Shown here: in pieces, positions 54,809 to 63,469 of the stretch
Numbering within the stretch: position 1 is the stretch's first letter
Layout: every line of letters starts with the position of its first letter
Assembly: GCA_036386835.1 (NCBI GenBank)
Contig: DASVUX010000041.1
Span: forward strand, 62,001-126,000
Source of the DNA: 2-12-FULL-35-15 sp036386835
Lineage (GTDB): Bacteria > Bacteroidota > Bacteroidia > 2-12-FULL-35-15
Direction: 5' to 3'
DNA: 64,000 nucleotides
The notes under the pieces: model-generated
The model's database searches: none
What the model saw: only the letters and a program-made list of their open reading frames with translations
Told to the model about the DNA's origin: nothing
Made by a program: the position numbers and the translations under genes

Positions 54809-55504
54809 TTATTGCGCCATGAACTTTGTGTCGATCTGGATACTTGGGCTCATTGTAGAGCTCATGTAAACGCTTCTCACGTATTGTCCTTTTGCAGATG
54901 AAGGTTTTAATTTAACGATTGTCTGTAACAACTCGTTTGCATTTTCCTCGATCTTTTTGCTGTCGAAAGATACTTTCGCCACTAATGACTGAACGATACC
55001 TGCTTTATCAACTTTGAAATCGATCTTACCGCCTTTGGATTCAGTAACAGCTTTTGCTACGTCCATAGTCACGGTACCTGTTTTAGGGTTCGGCATTAAA
55101 CCGCGGGGCCCTAACACACGTGCAACAGTACTTAATTTACCCATTACACTTGGCGTAGCGATAACCACATCCATTTCCAGCCAGCCACCTTTGATCTTCT
55201 CGATATAAGCGTCCAGACCAACATAATCAGCTCCTGCAGCAGTTGCTTCAGCTTCTTTGTCAGGCGTACACAATACCAATACGCGCAAAGTCTTACCTGA
55301 ACCGTGAGGTAATGATACCGAACCGCGAACCATTTGGTTTGCTTTACGGGGATCAACACCTAAACGGATGCTTAGATCAACTGATGCGTCAAATTTAGAG
55401 GTGGTAATTTCTTTGATTAATTTTGATGCTTCTGCCAAAGTGTAAACTTTGTTAGCATCATACTTAGAAAGCGCAAGCTTCCTGTTCTTGGTGATTTTTG
55501 TCAT
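54809..55504 (-). CDS. rplA: Ribosomal protein uL1
   Basis: The 231-residue protein has the L1 features SVDLSIRLGVDPRKANQMVR, GSVSLPHGSGK and GPRGLMPNPKTGTV, the last being the 23S rRNA-binding loop. It forms the L1 stalk that moves E-site tRNA. It lies 58 bases after rplK. Confidence 0.98.
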   Translation of the reverse strand: MTKITKNRKLALSKYDANKVYTLAEASKLIKEITTSKFDASVDLSIRLGVDPRKANQMVRGSVSLPHGSGKTLRVLVLCTPDKEAEATAAGADYVGLDAYIEKIKGGWLEMDVVIATPSVMGKLSTVARVLGPRGLMPNPKTGTVTMDVAKAVTESKGGKIDFKVDKAGIVQSLVAKVSFDSKKIEENANELLQTIVKLKPSSAKGQYVRSVYMSSTMSPSIQIDTKFMAQ

Positions 55505-55562
55505 TTTATTTGAATTGTGATGTACAAGCGTCCTACTTATTCAGACTCCATCGGGTTAAATA

Positions 55563-56006
55563 CTATTTCTTAAGCGGTGATTCACCTGTAACGGTCAATC
55601 CCATGCTGCGTGCAGTACCTGCAACCATGCTCATAGCTGATTCAATTGTAAAACAATTTAAATCCGGCATTTTAGCTTCTGCAACCTGGCGGATCTGATC
55701 CCAGGAAACATTACCTACTTTCTGGCGGTTTGATTCTTTCGAACCTTGTTTCACTTTAGTGATCTCAAGCAATGAAACTGCTACCGGTGGGTTTTTCGTG
55801 ATGAATTCAAATGATTTATCATTATAAACCGTGATGATAACAGGGATTACTTTTCCTGCTTTATCCTGTGTTCTCGCGTTGAACTGCTTACAGAACTCCA
55901 TAATGTTAACTCCTTTAGCACCTAATGCCGGTCCAATCGGAGGTGAAGGGTTTGCTGCTCCACCTTTTATCTGCAATTTGATCATTGCACTTACTTCTTT
56001 TGCCAT
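55563..56006 (-). CDS. rplK: Ribosomal protein uL11
   Basis: The 147-residue protein has the N-terminal Pro-rich hinge (ANPSPPIGPALGAKGVNIMEF) and the C-terminal rRNA-binding domain (ARSMGLTV). It sits in the GTPase-associated centre. The start is at Met1 with the basic MAKEVSAMIKLQIKGG. Its position after nusG is the usual one. Confidence 0.98.
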   Translation of the reverse strand: MAKEVSAMIKLQIKGGAANPSPPIGPALGAKGVNIMEFCKQFNARTQDKAGKVIPVIITVYNDKSFEFITKNPPVAVSLLEITKVKQGSKESNRQKVGNVSWDQIRQVAEAKMPDLNCFTIESAMSMVAGTARSMGLTVTGESPLKK

Positions 56007-56156
56007 TTTCTTTTTTAGTTTAATTCAGGATTAAAATTCAAGCATTATCGCTTTCTTTTTCCTGAGACATTTATTTTACTTCGGGTTCTGATCCTGTTCA
56101 ACTGTCACGAGCCGGTGGAAGCCTGGCCTTTTTTGAACACTCTGTTGAACCCTTTA

Positions 56157-56723
56157 CTAACTCTCTTTTTCTACTTCCAGGTAACCTAATTCAAGCGGAG
56201 TTTTTCTTCCGAAAATCTTCACCATAACTTCAAGCTTCTTCTTCTCTTCTATCACTTTCTCAACAGTTCCGGTAAAGCCGTTGAATGGTCCGTTGATCAC
56301 TTTCACTGTTTCACCAACGATGAAAGGAATGCTGATCTGGGCATCTGTTTCTGAAAGATCATCAACAGTACCAAGGATACGGTTCACTTCGGAAAGACGC
56401 ATTGGAACAGGTTCTCCGCCTTTTGTTTCGCCAAGGAAACCAATCACACCTGTAACATTTTTTATTACGTGAGGAACCTCACCAACTAATGCTGCTTCAA
56501 TAAGGATGTATCCACCGTAGAAAGGACGCTCTTTGCTGACCTTTTTTCCGTTACGGATCTGGTAAACTTTTTCAGTCGGGATCAGGATCTGGGAAACATA
56601 GCTGCTTAATCCTAAACGGTTGATCTCAACTTCAATATATTGCTTCACTTTTTTTTCCTGGCCACTGATCGCTCTTACTACGTACCATTTTTTTACAGTG
56701 TCAGTTTTAATTTGCTCGCTCAT
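56157..56723 (-). CDS. nusG: Transcription elongation/termination factor NusG
   Basis: The 188-residue protein has the NGN domain (KKWYVVRAISGQEKKVKQYI, FYGGYILIEA) and a C-terminal KOW domain (KVINGPFNGFTGTVEKV). It binds RNA polymerase and couples it to Rho or ribosomes. The N-terminus is slightly extended compared with E. coli. It starts 20 bases after secE. Confidence 0.97.
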   Translation of the reverse strand: MSEQIKTDTVKKWYVVRAISGQEKKVKQYIEVEINRLGLSSYVSQILIPTEKVYQIRNGKKVSKERPFYGGYILIEAALVGEVPHVIKNVTGVIGFLGETKGGEPVPMRLSEVNRILGTVDDLSETDAQISIPFIVGETVKVINGPFNGFTGTVEKVIEEKKKLEVMVKIFGRKTPLELGYLEVEKES

Positions 56724-56743
56724 TTTTTAAAAATATCTGCTGA

Positions 56744-56935
56744 TTAAAATAAATTGTAAATCGCTTCCATTCCTTTGTTGAATGTGAAGTCCATTGCAAA
56801 AACAACAAGTGCAATGATCACGGATGCAACCATTACCACAATCGCACTGCTTTGCAACTCGCTCCAAGTCGGCCAGCTTACTTTGTTCACCAGCTCGTCT
56901 GTAGTTTCGCTGATATAACTTTTGAATTTACTCAT
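56744..56935 (-). CDS. secE: Preprotein translocase subunit SecE
   Basis: The 63-residue protein has the single-helix SecE form: an amphipathic N-terminus with ELVNKVSWPTWSELQSS and one membrane helix (about 30-50, VMVASVIIALVVFAMDF). It clamps the SecY channel. It lies between tRNA-Trp and nusG, as usual. Confidence 0.96.
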   Translation of the reverse strand: MSKFKSYISETTDELVNKVSWPTWSELQSSAIVVMVASVIIALVVFAMDFTFNKGMEAIYNLF

Positions 56936-57015
56936 AGTTTGTTATTTGTTAAATGTTAAATGTTAATCGTAATCCTTTTAACTTTTAACTTCTTTTTACT
57001 TCACTTGTCTGTTTG

Positions 57016-57086
57016 CACAGGTGGAGAGATTCGAACTCCCATCAAAGGTTTTGGAGACCTCTATTCTACCCTTGAACTACACCTGT
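57016..57086 (-). tRNA. tRNA-Trp (CCA)
   Basis: The 71-base gene folds into a full cloverleaf. The acceptor arms are ACAGGTG and CACCTGT with discriminator G, the anticodon loop is CTCCAAA (anticodon CCA) and the T loop is TTCGAAT. CCA is not encoded. It sits between tuf and secE. Confidence 0.97.
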
Positions 57087-57156
57087 TTGTATTTTTATTG
57101 TCCTTTGTTCCAGCTCTCCGAAACTACTTTTAAGCAGTACCCTTTATTAGTACAAA

Positions 57157-57186
57157 ACAGCACCCCGATTTTACTCGGGGCACTGT
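57157..57186 (-). terminator. Rho-independent terminator after tuf
   Basis: On the minus strand ACAGTGCCCCGA pairs with TCGGGGTGCTGT (two G-U wobbles) around a GTAAAA loop, followed by TTTT. It lies 23 bases after the tuf stop and would separate tuf from tRNA-Trp-secE. Confidence 0.75.
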
Positions 57187-57208
57187 TGCACCAAATTTTG
57201 GATAATGA

Positions 57209-58396
57209 TTACTTAAGGATCTCAGTTACCTGACCTGCACCTACAGTACGTCCACCTTCGCGGATAGCGAAACGTAAACCTTTGTCCATAGCTACCGGAA
57301 CGATCAACTTAACAGTAATTGTTACGTTATCACCAGGCATAACCATGTCACGTCCTGTTGGCAATTCAATTTCTCCTGTTACGTCAGTTGTACGTAAGTA
57401 GAATTGAGGACGGTATTTATTGTGGAATGGAGTGTGACGTCCACCTTCTTCTTTTTTCAAAACGTAGATCTCAGCTTTGAATTCAGTGTGTGGAGTGATC
57501 GTACCAGGACGAACAACAACCATACCTCTGCGGATATCTTTTTTATCGATACCACGTAATAAAAGACCAACGTTATCACCTGCTTCACCACGGTCAAGGA
57601 TCTTACGGAACATCTCAACACCAGTGATAGTAGATTTTAATTTTTCATCCTGCATACCGATGATTTCAACCTCATCACCTGTGTTGATAACACCTGTATC
57701 GATTTTACCTGTTGCAACAGTACCACGACCAGTGATCGTGAATACATCCTCAACCGGCATAAGGAATGGCTTATCCAAATCACGAACAGGGATTGGAATG
57801 TATGCATCAACTGCATCCATCAATTCCATGATCTTCGGCATCCATTTAGCATCTTTATTTAAACCACCAAGAGCAGAACCCTGGATGATAGGAGTGTTGT
57901 CACCATCAAACTGGTAGAAAGATAATAACTCACGGATTTCCATTTCAACAAGCTCTAATAACTCAGCATCGTCAACCATATCCACTTTGTTCATGAATAC
58001 AACGATCTTAGGAACACCAACCTGGCGGGCCAAAAGGATATGCTCGCGTGTTTGTGGCATTGGACCATCAGTAGCAGCAACAACAAGAATAGCACCGTCC
58101 ATCTGGGCAGCACCTGTAACCATGTTCTTTACGTAATCCGCGTGACCAGGACAGTCAACGTGAGCGTAGTGACGGTTTGCAGTTGAATACTCAACGTGAG
58201 AAGTATTGATCGTGATACCACGTTCTTTTTCCTCAGGAGCATTATCAATTGAAGAGAAATCTCTTACTTCTGACAAACCTTTTTCAGCCAATACAGTTGT
58301 AATTGCTGCGGTTAAGGTAGTTTTACCGTGGTCAACGTGACCAATTGTTCCGATGTTAACGTGTGGTTTGGAACGGTCGAATTTTTCTTTAGCCAT
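57209..58396 (-). CDS. tuf: Elongation factor Tu
   Basis: The 395-residue GTPase has all G motifs: GHVDHGKT (G1), DNAPEEKERGIT with the switch Thr, DCPGHADY (G3), NKVDMVDD (G4) and SAL (G5). Domain 2 (GRGTVATGKID) and domain 3 (TTDVTGEIELP) follow. It delivers aminoacyl-tRNA to the ribosome. Only one tuf copy is in the window. It follows the four tRNA genes. Confidence 0.99.
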   Translation of the reverse strand: MAKEKFDRSKPHVNIGTIGHVDHGKTTLTAAITTVLAEKGLSEVRDFSSIDNAPEEKERGITINTSHVEYSTANRHYAHVDCPGHADYVKNMVTGAAQMDGAILVVAATDGPMPQTREHILLARQVGVPKIVVFMNKVDMVDDAELLELVEMEIRELLSFYQFDGDNTPIIQGSALGGLNKDAKWMPKIMELMDAVDAYIPIPVRDLDKPFLMPVEDVFTITGRGTVATGKIDTGVINTGDEVEIIGMQDEKLKSTITGVEMFRKILDRGEAGDNVGLLLRGIDKKDIRRGMVVVRPGTITPHTEFKAEIYVLKKEEGGRHTPFHNKYRPQFYLRTTDVTGEIELPTGRDMVMPGDNVTITVKLIVPVAMDKGLRFAIREGGRTVGAGQVTEILK

Positions 58397-58554
58397 TGCT
58401 AGTTATTTATTAGATTGTTATTTTATAATTATTACTCGAAATTCTTTGCAAAAAAAATTTTGCGCAAGACCTTTTCAGGGCTTACACAAAAAAAACTAAA
58501 TTTTATTTCCTACCGCAACCACACTGCTGCCATTATCACCAAAGCTCTATTAAG

Positions 58555-58626
<72 letters not shown>

Positions 58627-58653
58627 TTAATGAGAGCATTGAGTTTAAAAAAG

Positions 58654-58726
58654 AGCGGAAGACCGGGCTCGAACCGGCCACCCTCAGCTTGGAAGGCTGA
58701 CGCTCTACCAAATGAGCTACTTCCGC
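58654..58726 (-). tRNA. tRNA-Gly (TCC)
   Basis: The 73-base gene has acceptor arms GCGGAAG and CTTCCGC, anticodon loop CTTCCAA (anticodon TCC) and T loop TTCGAGC. It reads GGA/GGG. Confidence 0.96.
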
Positions 58727-58852
58727 TTTTATTATTATTCAAAACTCCTTTAAAAAGATCCGGGTTAACCGGCCGGCACCAACAGGCACCGTTTTTCATT
58801 TTTAAGATTTTAAAGAACTATTCAATTTTTCAAGTTTTCTCTCCGAAAAAAG

Positions 58853-58933
58853 TGGGGAGAGAAGGATTCGAACCTTCGAAGCTTGCGCAACGGATTTACA
58901 GTCCGTCCCATTTGGCCACTCTGGTATCTCCCC
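58853..58933 (-). tRNA. tRNA-Tyr (GTA)
   Basis: The 81-base class II tRNA has acceptor arms GGGGAGA and TCTCCCC, anticodon loop CTGTAAA (anticodon GTA), a long variable arm and T loop TTCGAAT. Confidence 0.96.
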
Positions 58934-58961
58934 GCAATATCACAAATCACATTTAAAAAAG

Positions 58962-59035
58962 AGCCGATGGAGGGATTCGAACCCCCGACCAGCTGATTAC
59001 AAATCAGCTGCTCTGGCCAACTGAGCTACATCGGC
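58962..59035 (-). tRNA. tRNA-Thr (TGT)
   Basis: The 74-base gene has acceptor arms GCCGATG and CATCGGC, anticodon loop TTTGTAA (anticodon TGT) and T loop TTCGAAT. It is the first of the four tRNAs before tuf. Confidence 0.96.
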
Positions 59036-59176
59036 TTATGCTGTAATACCTTATTTCAAAAGAACTTCAAAGTTTTGCGCCTTTTCCTAAAAAAAGAGCT
59101 CCTTAAAAAAGGACTGCAAATTTAGTAAACATTTGCTTATGAACAAAAAAAATGAGGTTTTTTTTATAAAAAAAAC

Positions 59177-59200
59177 GCCCCGCTTTTTCTAAAGCGGGGC
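59177..59200 (-). terminator. Rho-independent terminator after hpf
   Basis: GCCCCGCTTT pairs with AAAGCGGGGC around a TTCT loop and is followed by a T run on the minus strand, 32 bases after the hpf stop. Confidence 0.9.
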
Positions 59201-59231
59201 AAATGTAAACAAATCTTTGAATCTGCAAGGC

Positions 59232-59531
59232 TTACATGCCTTTTATTTTTTCTTTATGTTTCTTTACCTGTGTTTTCAAGGCATCAATACTTGTATCAAC
59301 GGCCTCTTCAAAGCTTTTACATTGTTTTTTAGCGAAAAGATCGTTTCCGGGGATGTGAAGGCGTATTTCAGCTATTTTATTATCTGTCCCTTCAGCTTTG
59401 TCAATCTTCAGAATTACTTCACTGTTGATAATGCCATCATAGTATTGATTTAGCCTGTCAACACGTTCCTGAACGAATTCTAAAAGCTTTTTATCGGCAT
59501 CGAAATGCACTGATTGAATCTTAACGGTCAT
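59232..59531 (-). CDS. hpf: Short-form ribosome hibernation factor HPF/RaiA
   Basis: The 99-residue protein has the HPF/RaiA fold pattern: IQSVHFDADKKLLEFVQERVD, then NSEVILKIDKAEG and EIRLHIPGNDLFAKKQCKSFEEAVD. It binds the 30S decoding region and stabilises inactive ribosomes in slow growth. It is the short form, without the C-terminal dimerisation domain of long HPF. It lies 86 bases after xerC, the usual order in Bacteroidota. Confidence 0.92.
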   Translation of the reverse strand: MTVKIQSVHFDADKKLLEFVQERVDRLNQYYDGIINSEVILKIDKAEGTDNKIAEIRLHIPGNDLFAKKQCKSFEEAVDTSIDALKTQVKKHKEKIKGM

Positions 59532-59617
59532 TTTCTGTCCTCCTGTTTTAATTATTGGTTTAATTTATATTTAGCTCTTAATTACTCAATCTGTATGTGA
59601 AAAATTCATTCCAACGG

Positions 59618-60496
59618 CTATGATCTCGGATGTGCCTGTTTATGTATGTTTTTCAGCTTTTCCACTGTATTATGAGTATAAATCTGGGTCGCAGAAAGAT
59701 TTGCATGCCCCAGTAATTCTTTGATAGCATTCAGCTCAGCCCCGTTATTAAGCATGTGCGTTGCAAACGTATGCCTTAATACATGAGGACTTTTTTTATC
59801 AATTGTTGTAACAAGTGAAAGATAGCGCTTCACGATATTATAAACAAGTTTTTCGTACATTTTTTTGCCTTTCACCGTAACGATCAAATAACCGTCACTT
59901 CCCGCTGTCCTGGCTGCCAAATAGGCTTCTATCTTCCGTTTCAGCTCCAGGCTGAAAGGGATTATTCTTTCCTTGTTCCGCTTTCCCAATACTTTAAGCT
60001 GACACGAAGAAAGGTCAACGTTTTTATCCCTGAGGTTGATCAATTCTGATAAACGCATGCCGGTTGCATAGAACAGCTCGATTATCAGTTTATTTCTTAT
60101 TCCTTTCTCACCTTCCTCAACATTAATATTATCCAGGATTCTATCCATCTTATCCTTTCCCACGAAAACGGGCAATCGTTTGGACGTTTTGGGGGTTTGG
60201 ATCTTTAACATCGGATTTTCTGTCACCAGTTCCTGCCGGAGAAGGAATTTATAGAAGGTTTTAAGGGTAGTGATCTTACGGTTAATGGACCTTGCACTGA
60301 TATTCTCCTCCATCATCTGAACGATCCAGGAACGGATCAGGAGATGATTTATCTCTGAGAGGTCTTTTACCTGATAATTATGGCCTAAATAATCGTAAAA
60401 TTGGGTGAGATCGGTTGTATATGCAAGGACCGTATGGCTTGAAAAACGCTTTTCGTATTGAAGATATTGAATGAAATTGTCTCTTGAGGAGATCAT
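59618..60496 (-). CDS. xerC: Tyrosine recombinase XerC/XerD-type
   Basis: I start at ATG 60496 and not at an upstream TTG. The 292-residue protein has an N-terminal SAM-like core-binding domain (FIQYLQYEKRFSSHTVLAY) and a catalytic domain with Arg in ATGMRLSELI, Lys in VLGKRNKERI, His-x-x-Arg in SPHVLRHTFATHM and the nucleophile Tyr in QIYTHNTVEKL. It resolves chromosome dimers. It follows the LRR gene on the same strand, with a gap of about 80 bases. The linkage to hpf is usual for the housekeeping copy, so it is not an integron or phage enzyme. Confidence 0.93.
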   Translation of the reverse strand: MISSRDNFIQYLQYEKRFSSHTVLAYTTDLTQFYDYLGHNYQVKDLSEINHLLIRSWIVQMMEENISARSINRKITTLKTFYKFLLRQELVTENPMLKIQTPKTSKRLPVFVGKDKMDRILDNINVEEGEKGIRNKLIIELFYATGMRLSELINLRDKNVDLSSCQLKVLGKRNKERIIPFSLELKRKIEAYLAARTAGSDGYLIVTVKGKKMYEKLVYNIVKRYLSLVTTIDKKSPHVLRHTFATHMLNNGAELNAIKELLGHANLSATQIYTHNTVEKLKNIHKQAHPRS

Positions 60497-60576
60497 ACAC
60501 ACACGATTAGAACTATCTCTTAAACGCAACTATGCGATAAAAGTTTTCAATTTCAGTACAACAAATGTTAAAAAAA

Positions 60577-63012
60577 TTATTGCTTGATCAGTCTTTCAGT
60601 AAATACACCACCAGGCCCGATTACCTTCACAAAATAAATTCCGTTCTGTTCTGCAGAAAGATCTACTTCATTCTGAACATTTGCTGTTTTAACACTCAGA
60701 ACCTGCGATCCGATAACATTAAAGACTTCAACCGAATATACATTACCAGCTTTATTTTCCCTCAGTTCAACAAAAAATTTACCGGTACCGGGATTAGGGT
60801 AGATGCTCACTTTTGAATGGGATTTTTCAATCGTGGAAAGTGGTTCAACAAATTCGTTAACTGTGGTATTTGTGACGATCGCTGAATTATAATCAAAATA
60901 AATAGATGCTGTATTTTCAATAGTTGTACCTGAAGGTAAACCCGGGTTAGGTTTAATACGGTATTGAACAAAACCTTTTGAGCCTTCGGGATCGCTTATG
61001 CTGTCGGCCAGCAGAATGTTGGGGAAATTAAAATCAAGATTATAACCTGCCAATGAAACAGTATTAAAATGACTATAATTGATAACCTGGAACGTTTCCA
61101 GATCAAAATCACTGTCAAGTGTGTCTGCAAGGCGAATATTCATCGCGGGAGCGTTTCCTGTGTTTTGAAAGTGAATGGTGTAGGTCAGCCAGTCCTGGAA
61201 CCCTGGAGCCACATCTCCAACAGGAAATACTTCTTTCATATTCGGATCATAGGAATTGACTATCTGATAACAATATTCAGAAGTATTGTTAACCGGATTA
61301 TTATCTCCGCTGAAGCCAGTAAGCACTTCTACATCAATGCAGATCAGATCACCCGCCTGAGCAGTGGTCGCTGTTGTAAACATAAGAGCAAAATCTTCTA
61401 AAATATTTACATTCTCAAAATTCGGAACATTATAGGTAAAAACCCCGGCTGAAATTACAGGTGTAAGTGCGCCTGAAGGAACACCAGAAAAAATAACCGG
61501 GCCCGTAACCGCTATATTTACCTGGCCGGATACATTAGCCAGGCAATGAGGTCCGTTAAAACTAGTCATATCACCTGCTTTCACTCTTAAATTATGTATT
61601 TGACCTGGAAAAACCCAACCTGTAGTAGAAACCGCCTGAACACCAATATCAAACCCCGGCTTACATGACAAGGCAAAATTAACATTGTTGATTAATGGCT
61701 GCGAGCTTGTTATCGTAACAATAGATTCTATCCCAAAGGCAATACAACCTGCAATTAGAGGTGAATCCAAAGTGTCTATCCTTATTTTGTAGGTGCCTGC
61801 CGGTGCAGAAAAATAATAATATCCATTCGTTATAGAATACGTTTGAGCCAGAAGACTATCTGCTGAGTTAAAGAGCTTCACAGAAACATTATCCCATCTC
61901 CCGTCTGAAAAACCCAAAGAGCAATCAAAATTAATATCATTATAAATAACTCCCATAATCCCCATTGCAGGGCTGCAACCTGCCGGATTGTTCACGGTGT
62001 CCGATATGTCACAGATAGGATATGAAAGTAAAGTGGCATCCATACCTGAAATATAATTTGGCAGACATGAAAACGGGTTATTTGTGAGAATGATCCCATT
62101 TGGTACTATAGAATTGGGAAAAGTAGGAAAACAAGAAATATTATTATCGCTGCAAACCAATACAGACATCGAATTGGGTAATGGAGGTAAATTTTGCAAA
62201 TCATTATTCCCGATCTGTAATTCTCCAAGAGCATTTGGCAGTGATGGTAATGAAGATAAAGCATTATCATAGGCAAATATGACTATGAGTTTATTCGGCA
62301 GAGCAGGTAAGGTGGTTAATTGATTACCATGACAATAAAGCTGGAGGAGTGAATCAGGCAGAGTTGGTAAACTTGTCAACTGATTTAAACGGCATAAAAG
62401 CCACTCAATTGAATTTGGCAATACCGGCAAATTAGTTAACATATTCCCCGAGCAATCAAGATAAGTCAACGATTCAGGTAATGTCGGAAGATTAGGAAGC
62501 AGGTTATAGCCGCAATCTAAAACTTCAAGGCCCACCGGCAAGGTTGCGGGTAAATTAGTTACCTGATTCAGCCGGAAGGTTAGTTCCTTGAGACCTGTTG
62601 GTAAGGGAGGCAGAGCAGTTAACGCATTATTTCCGCAGTCCAATATTTCAAGCGAGGAAGGTAAAGATGGCAAACTTGTAATATCGTTGCCAAAGCAAGA
62701 TAATGTAAGCAGTGAAGATGGCAATGACGGTAAGCTGGTAATGTAGTTGCAATTATTACAACTAAGCACCTGGAGGTTTGTAAAATACTGCGCACCGGTC
62801 AAATCTGCAATTGAAATATTATCAACATTCAAAGTTGTTGCATTTTGAATCGCGGGACAGGTAATATCCATCTGATTACCGCTCATGCATGTGGGATAAA
62901 CAGATTGCAGGTACCAGACAAAATTAGGATCCGGAATCGTTACATAAGTTTGAGCTTTTATACCTGAGATTAAAGCCATTAGTAAACAGAGAAAAGTAAT
63001 TTTCGCTTTCAT
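60577..63012 (-). CDS. Leucine-rich-repeat exported protein with T9SS sorting domain
   Basis: I start at ATG 63012 (MKAKITFLCLLMALISGIKAQ, signal peptide); an upstream TTG would extend it by nine residues. The 811-residue protein has a leucine-rich-repeat array (about 75-325) in the short bacterial form, with repeats of about 21 residues built on LPSLPSSLLTLSC/LPTLPDSLLQLYC. A SdrD/Cna-like beta domain follows (GVIYNDINFDCSLGFSDGRWDN), then a DUF11/DUF7619-type domain (about 590-730, WLTYTIHFQNTGNAP, FDYNSAIVTNTT) and the T9SS type A domain (IYPNPGTGKFFVEL). The LRR form resembles those of host-interaction proteins such as YopM/IpaH, but without the E3 ligase domain. The gene lies between rpsU and xerC. 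Confidence 0.9.
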   Translation of the reverse strand: MKAKITFLCLLMALISGIKAQTYVTIPDPNFVWYLQSVYPTCMSGNQMDITCPAIQNATTLNVDNISIADLTGAQYFTNLQVLSCNNCNYITSLPSLPSSLLTLSCFGNDITSLPSLPSSLEILDCGNNALTALPPLPTGLKELTFRLNQVTNLPATLPVGLEVLDCGYNLLPNLPTLPESLTYLDCSGNMLTNLPVLPNSIEWLLCRLNQLTSLPTLPDSLLQLYCHGNQLTTLPALPNKLIVIFAYDNALSSLPSLPNALGELQIGNNDLQNLPPLPNSMSVLVCSDNNISCFPTFPNSIVPNGIILTNNPFSCLPNYISGMDATLLSYPICDISDTVNNPAGCSPAMGIMGVIYNDINFDCSLGFSDGRWDNVSVKLFNSADSLLAQTYSITNGYYYFSAPAGTYKIRIDTLDSPLIAGCIAFGIESIVTITSSQPLINNVNFALSCKPGFDIGVQAVSTTGWVFPGQIHNLRVKAGDMTSFNGPHCLANVSGQVNIAVTGPVIFSGVPSGALTPVISAGVFTYNVPNFENVNILEDFALMFTTATTAQAGDLICIDVEVLTGFSGDNNPVNNTSEYCYQIVNSYDPNMKEVFPVGDVAPGFQDWLTYTIHFQNTGNAPAMNIRLADTLDSDFDLETFQVINYSHFNTVSLAGYNLDFNFPNILLADSISDPEGSKGFVQYRIKPNPGLPSGTTIENTASIYFDYNSAIVTNTTVNEFVEPLSTIEKSHSKVSIYPNPGTGKFFVELRENKAGNVYSVEVFNVIGSQVLSVKTANVQNEVDLSAEQNGIYFVKVIGPGGVFTERLIKQ

Positions 63013-63042
63013 TAACATCATATTTTGGGGGTATAGCAATAA

Positions 63043-63088
63043 AAAAGGAATGATTCATATTATGCAAATAATATAAATCATTCCTTTT
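63043..63088 (-). terminator. Terminator after rpsU
   Basis: A 13-base stem (AAAAGGAATGATT / AATCATTCCTTTT) with an inner TATTA/TAATA stem is followed by T6 on the minus strand, 25 bases after rpsU. Confidence 0.85.
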
Positions 63089-63112
63089 AAATATATATCT
63101 TATCTGGTTGAG

Positions 63113-63307
63113 TTAGTCCTCAGCGTTGCGCTGTAACTTCTCTTTGTAGATAGCTTTGATCTTTTTCTCGCGGAAAACAACTGATGGTTTTGTGAATTTC
63201 TGACGCTCACGTAATTCTTTTACAACACCTGTTTTTTCAAATTTCTTTTTGAATTTTTTAAGTGCTTTTTCGATTGCTTCGCCTTCTTTAACTTGAACTA
63301 TTAACAT
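63113..63307 (-). CDS. rpsU: Ribosomal protein bS21
   Basis: The 64-residue basic protein matches S21: MLIVQVKEGEAIEKALKKFK, a central KELRERQKFTKPSVVFREKK and a C-terminal basic tail. It binds the 30S platform near the anti-Shine-Dalgarno region. In Bacteroidota S21 takes part in hiding the 16S 3' end. A -7 box TATATTTG lies 89 bases upstream of the ATG. Confidence 0.96.
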   Translation of the reverse strand: MLIVQVKEGEAIEKALKKFKKKFEKTGVVKELRERQKFTKPSVVFREKKIKAIYKEKLQRNAED

Positions 63308-63395
63308 TGTTTAAATTTTTGATTTGTTGATTTGCTGATCCGGAGAATTTTAACATTCACCATTTTTCTCTACTCTCCAATTTTTAATCGGGATG

Positions 63396-63403
63396 CAAAT
63401 ATA
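63396..63403 (-). promoter_or_regulatory. -7 promoter box of rpsU
   Basis: On the minus strand TATATTTG matches the TAnnTTTG consensus. A weaker TTTA lies about 18 bases upstream of it. The leader to the ATG would be about 80 bases. Confidence 0.45.
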
Positions 63404-63469
63404 GGAAAAATTTCTAAATCCTAAATTACAAACCCTAAAAAATCAGGTTTATTTTAAGTTTTAACGGCC

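Noticed and set aside
59618..60496. Mobile-element integrase marking an island
   Set aside because: Its place next to hpf and the tRNA-tuf block is that of the housekeeping Xer recombinase, and no attachment repeats are seen.
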